DNA from: Megascapheus bottae
Taxonomy: Eukaryota > Chordata > Mammalia > Rodentia > Geomyidae
Reading direction: 5' to 3'
Length of the DNA: 64,000 nucleotides
Assembly: GCA_024803745.1 (NCBI GenBank)
Contig: JANJXV010000129.1
Location: 744,001 to 808,000 of the forward strand
Below, one piece after another: positions 10,363-21,768 of the stretch. Under the pieces are notes generated by a model. That model saw nothing but the letters and a program-made list of their open reading frames with translations. It searched no databases and had not been told where the DNA came from. Within the stretch, counting starts at the first letter, position 1; every line of letters starts with the position of its first letter. The translations under genes and the position numbers were made by a program.

Positions 10363-10590
10363 TAGCCGGGTATGGTGGCTCACACTTGTAAATGTAGCTA
10401 CTCAAGAGGCTGGGATCCAAGGATAGCAGTTCAAAGTCAGCCTGAGCACTGAAGTCCATGTGACTCTTATCTCCAATTAACCACCAGAAACCCAGAAGTG
10501 GCCCTATGGCTCAAGGGATAGGGCAGTAGTCTTGAGCTGAAAAGCTCAGTGACAAGACCCAGGTGCAGAATTGCAGTCCCATGACTTGAA
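10362..10590 (+). mobile_element. B1-headed SINE
   Basis: It starts with gccgggtatggtggctcaca, the canonical B1/Alu opening, then ggctgggatccaaggatagc. The shared body (agaagtggccctatggctca) follows to 10590. Confidence 0.85.
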
Positions 10591-10602
10591 TGATGAATGA
10601 TA

Positions 10603-10825
10603 CTAGCCAGGCTCTGTGCGCTCACACTTGGAATCCTATCTACACAGAATCAGGTTTGAATCCAGCCCAAACAAATTGCATGATATTCTGATTTACAGTT
10701 CATTACCAAAAATCTGGAAGTGGAGCTGTGGATAAAGTGGTAGAACACTAGCCTGAAGCAAAATTAAACTTTTAAGGACAGTTCCCAGGCCCTGGGTTCA
10801 AGTCCCAGGACTTGCATAAAACAAA
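10603..10825 (+). mobile_element. B1-headed SINE, older copy
   Basis: A decayed head (ctcacacttggaatcctatc) is followed by the body (ctggaagtggagctgtggat, aagtcccaggacttgc). Confidence 0.65.
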
Positions 10826-11522
10826 ATGTGACGCTGAGTCCTCCATCATTTGGTGTTATAGTTCAATATTCTTCATATGCATCTTAGAAATTAAGTCCCT
10901 AGCAAATACTCTCCCCTGAAATTCTGCTTCATAGCTGATTCATAGAATTTCAGCATCATTACTATCACCTACCAGTTAGCATAGCAGTCTAATACTGAAA
11001 ATTTGAAGAAAACTTTTGAGTAATCCTAATAAATCTGTGTATCATCTGCACACACATCAAATCAGCAGGAGCTATGTTCTACTATTATATAAATGTATTT
11101 AATCCCTTCTTGACTTAATGAGCCTTAAAGAGTAAAACATATGAAGTAGTTATGAAACTAACACTCACCATTCTTCTACCTAATATTGTAATATAAGTTT
11201 ATAAATGCAAGGACTATTCTGAAGTGTGCAGAAGATAGCTTCTAATTATAATATTCTCATGAAGTATAGTTTTTAAGAAACATGTTGCTTGCTTTGGGAA
11301 AGCAAAGGCAAGGAAAAATGATATAAGTAAGTTCCCTATTTATCAGAAGGAAAATACTATTGGGTTTAGATCAACTTCATTCATTCCGTGCTGATGAAAC
11401 AAATATTTGCAATTCCTGAGGCCAATCACTTCATTGTGATGCACAATCAGCCAGCTTAGATCAATCTTCCAAAAAAGGAAAGGAACAAATGAGAAGCAAT
11501 TAAGGTTTCCAAAATGAACCAG
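10825..11522. other. No recognisable feature
   Basis: About 700 bp of AT-rich DNA. Open frames are short, and neither strand shows a known repeat or protein motif by eye. Confidence 0.4.
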
Positions 11523-11600
11523 GTGGTGGTGGCAGCTCACACTTGTAATTCTATCTACTCAAGGCCTGAAATCCAGGGATCTGGATTAAGTCTGTCTGGG
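11522..11600 (+). mobile_element. B1-like SINE head fragment
   Basis: The fragment reads gtggtggtggcagctcacac, then ttgtaattctatctactcaa. No body follows. Confidence 0.5.
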
Positions 11601-11925
11601 ATGAAGATATTACTGTCTGTAACATCATCTCTGTTATCACAGACCAGCTGATACACTCTGCCCAACAGGTTCCAAACACCAAAGTCCATCTCCTATCTGA
11701 AATACTACCAAACGTACTCACATATTATTTCCACTTTGGGAGATAGTTGAAACATGTACCAGAAACATTTCCCTGGCTTCAGAGTGGAAGTGGAAATATA
11801 TACTCACTACAATCCCATCTAGTAAATTACAGTCAATCATCGTTCCTCACATCTTGTTAGTTAAATTGAACAATGAGTGTTTGGATCAGAAGCAATGTGT
11901 ATGAGCATACATGTTGTAAAAGTAC
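11600..11925. other. No recognisable feature
   Basis: Non-repetitive-looking sequence without a usable open frame. Confidence 0.35.
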
Positions 11926-12090
11926 TGTAATCCTAGCTACTCAAGATAAGCTGAGAACTGAGGATTCCAGTTCAAAATCAGCCACGCAATACATTCCATA
12001 AGATTTTTACCTCTAATTAACCAGCAAAAAACAGAGCGTTGAATTGTGCTTAAAATGCCACAGCCCAAAGCTTTGCATTAAAGTACTAGG
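11925..12090 (+). mobile_element. B1-headed SINE, degenerate, at array edge
   Basis: tgtaatcctagctactcaag and gaactgaggattccagttca mark the head. The body is decayed and stops just before the first L1 of the array. Confidence 0.5.
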
Positions 12091-12100
12091 GGGTAGCATT

Positions 12101-13946
12101 CAGGATGCCCACTCCCTCCACTCCTTTTTAACATAGTACTAGAATTCCTAGGCAGTGCAATAAGGCAAGAAGCAAGCATAAAGGGGAAATAAAACTATCC
12201 CTCTTTGCCGATGACATGATTCTGTATTTAAAGAATCCTATAGACTCTACTCCCAAGCTCCTTGAGCTGATTCAAAGATTTGGAAGGGTAACAGGCCATA
12301 AAATGAACCCTCACAAATCAACTACCTTACTTTACGCCAACACTGAGAGGAACGAGGCAATAATCAGGAAAGAAAATCCTTTCACAGTAGCCTCAAAGAA
12401 AATAAAGTACCTAGCAATTAGCTTAACTAAGAATGTAAAGGACCGTTTAGATGAAAACTTTAAAACCCTAAAAAAGGAAATTAAAGCAGAACTAAGGAAA
12501 GGGAAAAACCTCCCATGCTCCTGGTTTGGAAGAATCAACATTGTGAAAATGACAATCTTGCCAAGGGCTATCTACAAATTCAATGTAATACCCATCAACA
12601 TCCCAATGTCATTCTTTAAAGACATAGAAGAGGCAATTCAAAATTTCATATGGAATAATAAAAGACCCCGTATACCAAAAATACTTCTTAGCAGAAAGAA
12701 CAGCGTTGGAGGAATTTCAATTCCAAACTTAAGACTCTATTACAGAGCTATAATTCTCAAAACAGCTTGGTACTGGCACAAGAACAGGCCTGAAGTCCAT
12801 TGCAGTAGAACTGTGGACCCAGATATTAAACCACAGACCTATGGCCACATAATCTTTGACCAGGGAGCCAAAAAAGTAGAATGGAAGAAAGATAGCCTCT
12901 TCAACAAGTTGTGCTGGCAGAACTGGTTAAACACCTGCAGAAAAATAAGTTGGATCCTTCTTTGTCCCCTTGCACTAGAATTAACTCCAAATGGATCAAA
13001 GATGTGGAGGTAAAAGCTGACACACTGAAACGTTTACAGGAAGGAATAGGAGATACACTAGGCCTCCTTGGCACAGGTCGAAACTTTCTTAATAAGGACC
13101 AAGAATCACAACAAATCAGAGAAAGGCTGGATAAGTGGGACTGCATTAAACTGTAGAGCTTTTGTATGGCAACGGATATAGCTAGTAAACTAATCAGGAA
13201 GCATACAGAGTGGGAGAAGATCTTCAACACCCAAACAACGGACAAAGGCCTCATATCTAAAATATATCAACAACTCAAAAAATTGAATCACTCCAAAACT
13301 CACCTCCAAAGTAACACCCATCCCATTAAAAATGGGCCAAAGACTTAAGAGAGTCTTCTCTGAAAAAAACAATATTGCCTATTGACACATGAAGAAATGC
13401 TCAACATCTCTGGTCATAAAAGAAATGCAAATCAAAACAAGCCTAAGATTCCACCTCACTCCAGTTAGAATGGCCAGGATCAGGAAAATGAATGACAACA
13501 GATGCTGGAGGCGATGTGGCCAGGAGGGATCAGTACTACACTGTTGATGGGAGTGCAAACTCGTTCAACCACTATGGAAAGCAGTGCGGCAGTGCCTCAA
13601 AACGCTAAACATACAACTCCCCTATGGCCCACCAATTCCAGTACTTGGCATTTACCCAACAATCCAGAAACAAGGGCATACTAAACCCACTAGCACAACA
13701 ATGTTATTTGCAGCACTATTCACCATAGCAAAGATATGGAACCAACCAAGATGTCCCTCAGTTGATGAGTGGATCACCAAGTTGTGGTATTTGTACACAA
13801 TGGAATTCTATGCTGCTGTCAGAAAGAATGACATCGCCCCATTTGTTAGGAAATGGAAAGACTTAGAACAAATCATATTAAGTGAAGTAAGCCAGACTCA
13901 AAGGAACTTAGTCTCAGTGGTTTCCCTCATTCGTCATAATCAGTAG
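12101..13946 (+). pseudogene. U0 L1 ORF2 fragment, broken
   Basis: ORF2p supplies endonuclease and reverse transcriptase for L1 copying; only the RT second half and C-terminus remain here. The FADD catalytic motif is present at 12204-12215. Breaks: about 19 bp missing near 12186 relative to other units; a frame change near 12943; CAG to TAG at 13154-13156; and a one-base deletion near 13346 that creates a stop. The Cys/His knuckle near 13500-13560 has lost a Trp codon to TGA. None of these last four is present in the other copies, so U0 has decayed on its own. Confidence 0.9.
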
Positions 13947-14360
13947 AAACCTTGGGCTCTACTAACAGAGATTGTCAATAGAGCAAAAGGCCATATATAA
14001 GGCCATATAATGTGAAGCTAATTGAAAGGACCTCCAGGATATTGACACAAAAGCCATATAATGAATGATTGTTGTCCTTAATTTACTATGTTGTCTCTCA
14101 TCTCGTTTGCTGTCCCTTGGTTATCCCATATTGGGATAGTATCTCACTTTATCTTATATATTGAATTTATTTGTATTTGGATATTTGAAATTTGATAGGG
14201 AAGGGGGGAAAACCAAGACGGGGGGGGTGTGGGGTTGGAGGGAAATGGGTACCAAGACATGTGAAAGGGTATCAATGTATGTGAATTAATGCACCTTCTA
14301 TCTGGCAAATATCATCTAACCCTTTTACTAATTACAATAAAAAACTGAAAAAAAAAGAAA
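12101..14360 (+). mobile_element. U0: L1 3' half (ORF2 RT to 3' UTR)
   Basis: Homology to the array L1 begins inside the RT domain at the GCPLSPLLF segment and runs through the 3' UTR to the A-tract before 14361. The 3' UTR holds a G-rich tract at about 14198-14249 and AATAAA near the end. The joint with the following RalGDS-like DNA is the same as in all later units. This is the most diverged member, and it has private deletions. Confidence 0.93.
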
Positions 14361-15713
14361 GTTGTAGTGTGTAGGGAGGATGATGGGTTCAAATACATTT
14401 CTTCTTAGAAATTTACCTCATCTGGTTGCCCTGGATTTTCCTGGCCTTCTTCTTAGAGAAAGTTCTGTTATACTGGATTTGTGGCTTGGCAATGATCTAG
14501 CATGTACATCTTCGAGTAAGACATCCACAACTTCCATGCCTGAGACTCGAGTTTCCTGACCTTTGGCAACAGCACAGCAACATCTTTCTTCCTCCTGAGC
14601 CACAGGCCAAGTGAGCTGGCTTGAGCTGGTTGTTAGTTACAATGGCTTGGTTACCAGGGTTCCATATTCTGTTCCATTGTGAGGGAGGCAGGGTCACCTT
14701 TCAGGGCCCAATGACCAAATATCCTTGCTCACAAAAGACCTCACCAAAGACATACTGGAGGCTGAATCTCTCCTCCAATCTCACAATATACATGTGGACC
14801 TTATTTGTCCAATCCCAATGTCTTCCACTAGGCCCAACTACCAGTCTGGTCTCAGGCTCAAGGAGCCTTTCTTAGGTAAGATTCAAACTTAAGGGTCAAT
14901 ATTGCCCTCATCCTTTACAAAACATTTGCTTCACAGTGCCTTCTCTGCCTGCATTTTGCCCCTGGTCGAATTTTTTTTGTTTTTGCTAGTCTTGGGACTT
15001 GACCTCAGAGTGTGAACATTGTTCTTGGGCTTTCTTTAGGCTTTAGCTGTCCCACCTAGCCACAGCACCACTTGCAGCGTTTTCTATGTATGTGGTAATG
15101 AGGAATCAAACCTGAGGCTTACTGCTTGGTAGCCAAGGACTCTCCCACTAGGTCAAACACACAGGGCATCTTGCACATATTTTTGACGTCAATCTACTAG
15201 GATATTATTAGGTTTCTGTATCCTAATCAATTTTTTCCTGATGATTAGCTTTGCTGTCATGTGTAAAAAATGCAAGAGGGAAAAACACAGAAGAATTAGT
15301 GAAATTAAAAAAAAGCATTAGACACAGTTAAGTGTTCATTCTTTGTAGGAGAAAGGATATTTGGATATGGTGATGATGATGATGACTTTATAATTACTAT
15401 GTCAGGGTTGAGAGTTTGGCATAGTGGTAGAGTGCTTGCCTAGCATCCATGAAGATCTGGGTTTGATTGCTCAGTACCACATAGATAGAAAATCTAGATG
15501 TGGCACTGTGGCTCAAGTGGCAGAGGGCTAGAGTTGAGAAAACCCGAGGACAGTGCTCAGGCCCTGAATTCAAGCCCCAAGACTGGCAGAAAGATAAAAG
15601 AAAATAAAAATCCTTTTTACAAGCTAATTCACTCACAGCATTTGCTTCTGAAATCTTCGCTTCTGCATCTTGTGAAATACCCCTTTCCCTCAACGTAGAC
15701 AAGAAAAACAGAT
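14361..15713 (-). pseudogene. U1: inverted RalGDS-like upstream + first-exon fragment
   Basis: This is the reverse complement of the DNA at 60651-62008. On the minus strand an ATG at 14583-14581 opens MLLCCCQRSGNSS and then GCLTRRCTC before a TAG ending at 14497. Beyond the stop the same frame still reads KPQIQY and FSKKKAQKIQ-type basic sequence to about 14400. This resembles the Cys-rich start followed by a basic stretch that I recall for rodent RalGDS-like first exons. Everything from 14584 to 15713 is the upstream side of that exon. It contains a reverse ID-like SINE at about 14980-15170 and a forward one at about 15405-15600. U1 alone lacks about 16 bp near 14797 that U2-U5 and the right-hand gene copy keep. 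Confidence 0.7.
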
Positions 15714-16273
15714 CCATCCCATGGTCCACTGTGAGGCCACTGGTTGGGCTAAGAGCTAGTCGTGCAGCAACACATAAGTTTTATTCTAATACTTTCCAAA
15801 CTTTGTACTCAAATATGCTACCTACTTACCAACTTATGTCAGTTATCCATATGCTATAACTTTTCTTCATTACTACAATATTCTTACACTCCTACGTTAA
15901 TCCTCTTGCACCTCCCCTGACCTCTCTCATTCTTTTTTTCTATCTCTGGACCTCTGCTCGTCTTTCAACCCTTATACTGCACGGATCTACACTTGATGGC
16001 TGTTGAGCAATATTGTATATGTAGGTGGTTAATTATTCTCTAGGCTCAGAGGGACTTAAAGACAATAGAGATTGGATTGAGAGGCTTATTGTTTTGGGTA
16101 TAAATCGCTTATCAGTGGTTGTATTAGGCTGGTCTGTAAGTGCACAAAAAGAAAGAGTGATAATACCAATCAAAACTTGTGAACATCTAGTGTCTGCCAG
16201 CTACAGAGGTCTAGGTTGGTTATATCTGAAAAACTATAATTGTATTTAGTAGTAATCTTGCTCCCATTTTCAA

Positions 16274-17457
16274 ATGGGCAGAACAAGAAACTCAAGAAAA
16301 ATGTCAAATCAAGAAACAACATCCCCCACCCAATGTAAACAGACAATGGAAGAGTCACTGGCAAACCTAGAGGAGAGTCTTCCAATTGCTACACAAATGC
16401 AATTGATAAACATCATTAATGAAAAATGTGAAAATATAAAGAAAGAGATAATGGAGGAAGCCATAACTGAACAAGAGGAAAGCAAAAACAAGGTGATAAG
16501 TGAAAAAGAAGAAGCCATAAAGGAGGCCATAATAAAGGTTTTTCAAAGAAAGATGGATGAATTCAAAGAATCCACAAATAAAAACGTGACCAAACTCCAG
16601 CAAATGTCCAAAGAAAATAAAGCTACTGAGCTAACCACTCAAAAGGAAATCAAGGAGATAAAGAAATCCATACATGATCTAAAACAAGGGATGCAAGGCA
16701 TCAAAAGTGAGCAATTAGAAGCAAGGGAGATGAAAAATAAAGTAGATAGCTTTGATAGCAGGTTAGACATTGCAGAGGAGAGAATTTCCGTGGCTGAAGA
16801 TAATTTAGGTATTATAAAGAACAGAAAATGAGTCAATCCAAATCTAGGAAATATGAGAGAGCGCTTCAGGAGGTCCAAGATACAATTAGGAAGCCTAATT
16901 TAAGGCTAGTTGGTACTGAGGAGGGCGTGGAGGAAGAGGTCAATGGTATTGGAAATATACTTCAGGGAATCATCTCAGAGAATTTCCCAAATATCCAGAA
17001 GGGCAGGCCCATCCAGATACGAGAAGCTTTTAGAACCCCAAACAGACCTGACCAGAAAAGAACATCCCACCGCCACATTGTGATCCGAACTGGATCAATA
17101 GAAACGAAAGGAAAGATCCTAAAGGCAGCCAGGGAAAAGGGATCAGTAACCTACAAAGGCAAACCAATCAGAATAACCCCAGATTTCTCAGCAGAGACCA
17201 TGCAAGCACGAAGTGACTGGAAGCATATATGTCATGCCCTTATATCAAATAACTACCAACCAAGAATACTGTAGCCAGCTAAGCTCTCATTCATAACTGA
17301 GGGAACAATAAAAACATTCCATTCCAGGGAAAAGCTGCAACAATATGTCGAAACAAAACCAACACTACAGAGAATTCTCAAAGATGCTCTATACATAGAA
17401 AACCAAAATAAATGCAATATAGGGAAAGAAATGGCACCTAAACAGCATACCATCTAA
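16274..17457 (+). pseudogene. U1 L1 ORF1, split
   Basis: ORF1p is the L1 RNA-binding chaperone: a coiled-coil trimer followed by RRM and C-terminal domains. A 185-codon frame from a true ATG at 16274 encodes the Lys/Glu-rich coiled coil. It ends in TGA at 16829-16831, overlapping the ATG (16828) of a 148-codon frame with the RRM/CTD features (RTPNRPDQKRTSHRH, DFSAETMQARSDW). Relative to other L1s this is one ORF broken by a -1 shift. A TAG at 17272-17274 replaces the usual Tyr of the QPRILYP motif. The remaining 60 codons then run to TAA at 17455-17457. Confidence 0.93.
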
Positions 17458-17505
17458 GGACCACAAGAACTGTCAAGACACAGGCCCTACTAAAAGCTTT
17501 TAAAA

Positions 17506-20500
17506 ATGGTAGGAACTAATAAATATCTCTCAATCCTAACTCTCAATATCAATGGACTTAACTCTCCAATTAAACGGCATAGGTTGTCTAGTTGGATCAA
17601 AAAGCAAGAGCCATCGTTCTGCTGACTTCGAGAGACACATCTTACCCAAAAACAATCATCTTTTGAAAGTGAGAGGTTGGAATAAACTCTATCAAGCTAA
17701 CTGCCCCCATAAACAGGCTAGCGTTGCCATCCTCATATCAGATACAATAGACTTCAAACTAAAATTAGTAAGAAAAGACAAAGAAGGTTACTACATACTA
17801 CTAAAGAGATCTTTCCTCCCGAAAGACATAACAATCCTAAATATTTACACACCCAATCCCGGAGCTCCAAACTTCATCAAGCAAACTTTACTTACACTGA
17901 AACCATACATAGATCGAAACACAGTGATTGTTGGTGAGTTTAACACACCACTCTCACCTATGGACAGATCAACAAGGCAAAAACTCAACAGAGAAACCTT
18001 AGAACTGAACAACTATATAGACCAACTAGATCTAACAGACATCTGCAGAATATTCCACCCAGTAACACCACAATATACGTTTTTCTCAGCAGCACATGGA
18101 ACATTTTCCAAAATAGACCACATCTTAGGCCATAAAGCAAACCTGGACAGATTCAGAAACACTGAAATTATTCCATGCACACTCTCAGACCATAAAGGCA
18201 TCAAATTGGAGCTGAACACACATCTCCACCAAAGAAAACCCTGTAACTCATGGAGACTGAACCACACATTGTTGAATCAAAAACAATGGGTAATCGAAGA
18301 GATCAGAACAGATATCCAACTGTTTATGAAATTTAACAATAAGGAGCACACAAATATCAACTCTTTAGGGACACAACAAAGGCAGTACTCAGAGGAAAAT
18401 TTATAGTGTGGAGTGCCTACAACAGCAAGTTGGAAAAATGGCAAACCAACTAGTTAATGTCTCACCTTAACCTCCTGGAAAAACAGCAACAAACCAACCC
18501 TAAACCCATTAGGAGAAAACAAATTATTAAAATCAAAGCAGAATTAAATGATTTGGAATAAAAAAAAAACTATAGAAAGAATCAACAAAACAAGGAGTTG
18601 GTTCTTGAAAGAATTAACAAAATTGACAAGCCCTTAGCAAATCTTACCAAAAAAAGAAGAGAGCATATCGAAATAAACAAAATCGCAGATGAAAATGGTA
18701 ATATCTCGACAGAAATTACCAAGATCCAGAATATCATGAGGGAATACTTCTCACACCTTTACGCCAACAAATTTGAGAATCTAGAAGAAATGGATGAATT
18801 CCTAGACAATATTAACATACACACACTGAACCAAGAAGAGCTAACCCAACTCAACAGGCCTATTTCAAGCTCTGAAATAGAAATGGAAATTAGACAACTT
18901 CCACTTAAAAAGAGCCCAGGGACAGATGGATTCACAGCTGAATTCTATAAGGTCTTCAAAGCAGAGCTCACACCAATACTCCTCAAGCTCTTCAACGAAA
19001 TTGAAAATGAAGGTTCTTTACTAAACTGATTCTGTGAAGCCAGCATATCCCTCATCCCCAAACCAGACAGAGATTCATCAAAGAAAGAGATCTATAGACC
19101 CATTTCTTTGATGAACATCGATGCAAAACTTCTCAACAAAATACTGGCCAACCGTCTACAACAACTCATCAAAAAAAATATACACTATGATCAAACTGGA
19201 TTCATCACAGGGAGGCAAAGCTGGTTCAACATACACAAATCAATTAATATAATTCAACACATCAACAGGAGCAGGGATAAAATCACATGATTGTCTCAAT
19301 AGATGCGGAAAGGCATTTGACAAGATCCAAAACGCCTTTATGTAAAAAGATGTGGAGAAACTAGGAATCCATGGAACATTTCTCAATGTAATAAAGGCTG
19401 TGTATGAGAAACCCACTGCTATTATTATACTTAATGGTGAAAATCTAAAGCCATTCCCTCTAAAATCATGAACGAGACAAGGATGCCCACTCTCTCCACT
19501 CCTTTTTAACATAGTACTAGAATTCCTAGGCAGTGCAATATGGCAAGAAGCAAGCATAAAAGGGATCCAAGTAGGGAAAGAGGAAATAAAACTATCCCTC
19601 TTTGCAGATGACATGATTCTGTATTTAAAGAATCCTGTAGACTCTACTCCCAAGCTCTTGAGCTGATTCAAAGATTTGGAAGGGTAGCAGGCCATAAAAT
19701 CAACCCTCACAAATCAACTGCCTTACTTTACACCAACACTGAGAGGAACGAGGCAATAATCAGGAAAGAAAATCCTTTCACAATAGCCTCAAAGAAAATA
19801 AAGTACCTAGCAATTAGCTTAACTAAGAATGTAAAGGACCGTTTAGATGAAAACTTTAAAACCCTAAAAAAGGAAATTAAAGCAGAACTAAGGAAATGGA
19901 AAAACCTCCCGTGCTCCTGGATTGGAAGAATCAACATTGTGAAAATGACAATCTTGCCAAGGGCTATCTACAAATTCAATGTAATACCCATCAACATCCC
20001 AATGTCATTCTTTAAAGACATAGAAGAGGCAATTCAAAATTTCATATGGAATAATAAAAGACCCCGTATAGCAAAAACACTTCTTAGCAGAAAGAACAGC
20101 GCTGGAGGAATTTCAATTCCAAACTTAAGGCTCTATTACAGAGCTATGATTCTCAAAACAGCTTGGTACTGGCACAAGAACAGGCCTGAAGTCCAATGGA
20201 GTAGAACTGCGGACCCAGATATTAAACCAGAGACCTATGGCCACCTAATCTTTGACCAGGGAGCCAAAAAAATAGAATGGAAGAAAGATAGCCTCTTCAA
20301 CAAGTTGTGCTGGCAGAACTGGTTAAACACCTGCAGAAAACTATAGTTGGATCCTTCTTTGTCCCCTTGCACTAGAATTAACTCCAAATGGATCAAAGAC
20401 GTGGAGGTAAAAGCTGACACACTGAAAAGTTTACAGGAAGGAATAGGAGATACACTAGGCCTCCTTGGTACAGGTCGAAACTTTCTTAATAAGGACCAAG

Positions 20501-21348
20501 AATCACAACAAATCAGAGAAAGGCTGGATCAGTGGAACTGCATTAAACTGCAGAGCTTTTGTATGGCAACGGATATAGCTAGTAAACTAATCAGGAAGCC
20601 TACAGAGTGGGAGAAGATCTTCACCACCCAAACAACGGAACAAGGCCTCATATCTAAAATATATCAACAACTCAAAAAATTGAATCACTCCAAAACTAAC
20701 CTCCAAAGTAACACCCATCCCATTACAAAATGGGCCAAAGACTTAAAGAGTGTCTTCTCTGAAGAAGAAACAAAAATGGCCTATAGACACATGAAGAAAT
20801 GCTCAACATCTCTGGTCATAAAAGAAATGCAAATCAAAACAAGTCTAAGATTCCACCTAACTCCAGTTAGAATGGCCAGGATCAGGAAAACGAATGACAA
20901 CAGATGCTGGAGGGGATGTGGTCAGGAGGGATCACTGCTACACTGTTGGTGGGAGTGCAAACTCGTTCAACCACTATGGAAAGCAGTGCGGCAGTGCCTC
21001 AAAACGCTAAACATACAACTCCCCTATGACCCAGCAATTCCAGTACTTGGCATTTACCCAACAATCCAGAAACAAGGGCATACTAAACCCACTAGCACAA
21101 CAATGTTCATTGCAGCACTATTCACCATAGCAATGATATGGAACCAACCCAGATGTCCCTCAGTTGATGAGTGGATCAACAAGTTGTGGTATTTGTACAC
21201 AATGGAATTCTATGCTGATGTCAGAAAGAATGACATCGCCCCATTTGTTAGGAAATGGAAAGACTTAGAACAAATCATATTAAGTGAAGTAAGCCAGACT
21301 CAAAGGAACTTAGGCTCAGTGGTTTCCCTCATTCGTCATAATCAGTAG
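17506..21348 (+). pseudogene. U1 L1 ORF2, heavily broken
   Basis: Start ATG 17506 opens the endonuclease (LTLNINGLNSPIKRHR). Shared lesions: TGA at 17623-17625 just before the RETH catalytic segment; a frame change near 17670; a frame change near 18350 ending the 284-codon endonuclease frame at 18406; an in-frame TAG near 18450; TGA at 19027-19029; and a frame change at 19287. The endonuclease SDH motif and RT FADD (19601-19612) survive. Private to U1: a base lost near 19312, GGA to TGA at 19469-19471, a base lost near 19655, and TAG at 20344-20346. The C-terminal frame (20347-21348) retains the knuckle C-x3-C-x7-H-x4-C. Confidence 0.93.
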
Positions 21349-21768
21349 AAACCTTGGGCTCTACTAGCAGAGATTGGCAATAGAGCAAAAGGCCATATAT
21401 AAGGCCATATAATGTGAAGCTAATTGAAAGGACCTCCAGGATATTGACACAAAAGCCATATAATGAATGATTGTTGTCCTTAATGTACTATGTTGTCTCT
21501 CATCTCGCTTGCTGTCCCTTGGTTATCCCATATTGGTATAGTATCTCACTTTGTTATCTGATATATTGAATTTATTTGTATTTGGATATTTGAAATTTGA
21601 TAGGGAAGGGGGGGAAACCAAGACGGGTGGGGGGTGTGGGGTTGGAGGGAAATGGGTACCAAGACATGTGAAAGGGTATCAATGTATGTGAATTAATGCA
21701 CCTTCTATCTGGCAAATATCATCTAACCCTTTTAATAATTACAATAAAAAAATGAAAAAAAAAGAAAG

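Larger units (their letters stand above)
15714..21768 (+). mobile_element. U1: full-length, inactive L1
   Basis: The 5' UTR is about 560 bp (15714-16273), placed where homology with the RalGDS-like DNA stops. ORF1 (16274-17457), a 48-bp spacer, ORF2 (17506-21348) and a 3' UTR of about 420 bp follow. The 3' UTR has a G-rich tract (21602-21656) and AATAAA just before the A-tract. The length fits a complete rodent L1. No target-site duplication was found: the A-tract runs straight into the next unit. It carries both array-wide lesions and private ones. Confidence 0.95.

Noticed and set aside
16025..16249. A 74-codon forward frame in the L1 5' UTR, present in all five units
   Set aside because: It begins with GTG, not ATG, and contains no ATG start. 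Presence in all units is trivial given how similar they are.
18013..18267. Long reverse frames inside L1 ORF1 and ORF2, repeated in every unit
   Set aside because: They are antisense shadows of L1 coding sequence. They contain no domains of their own.
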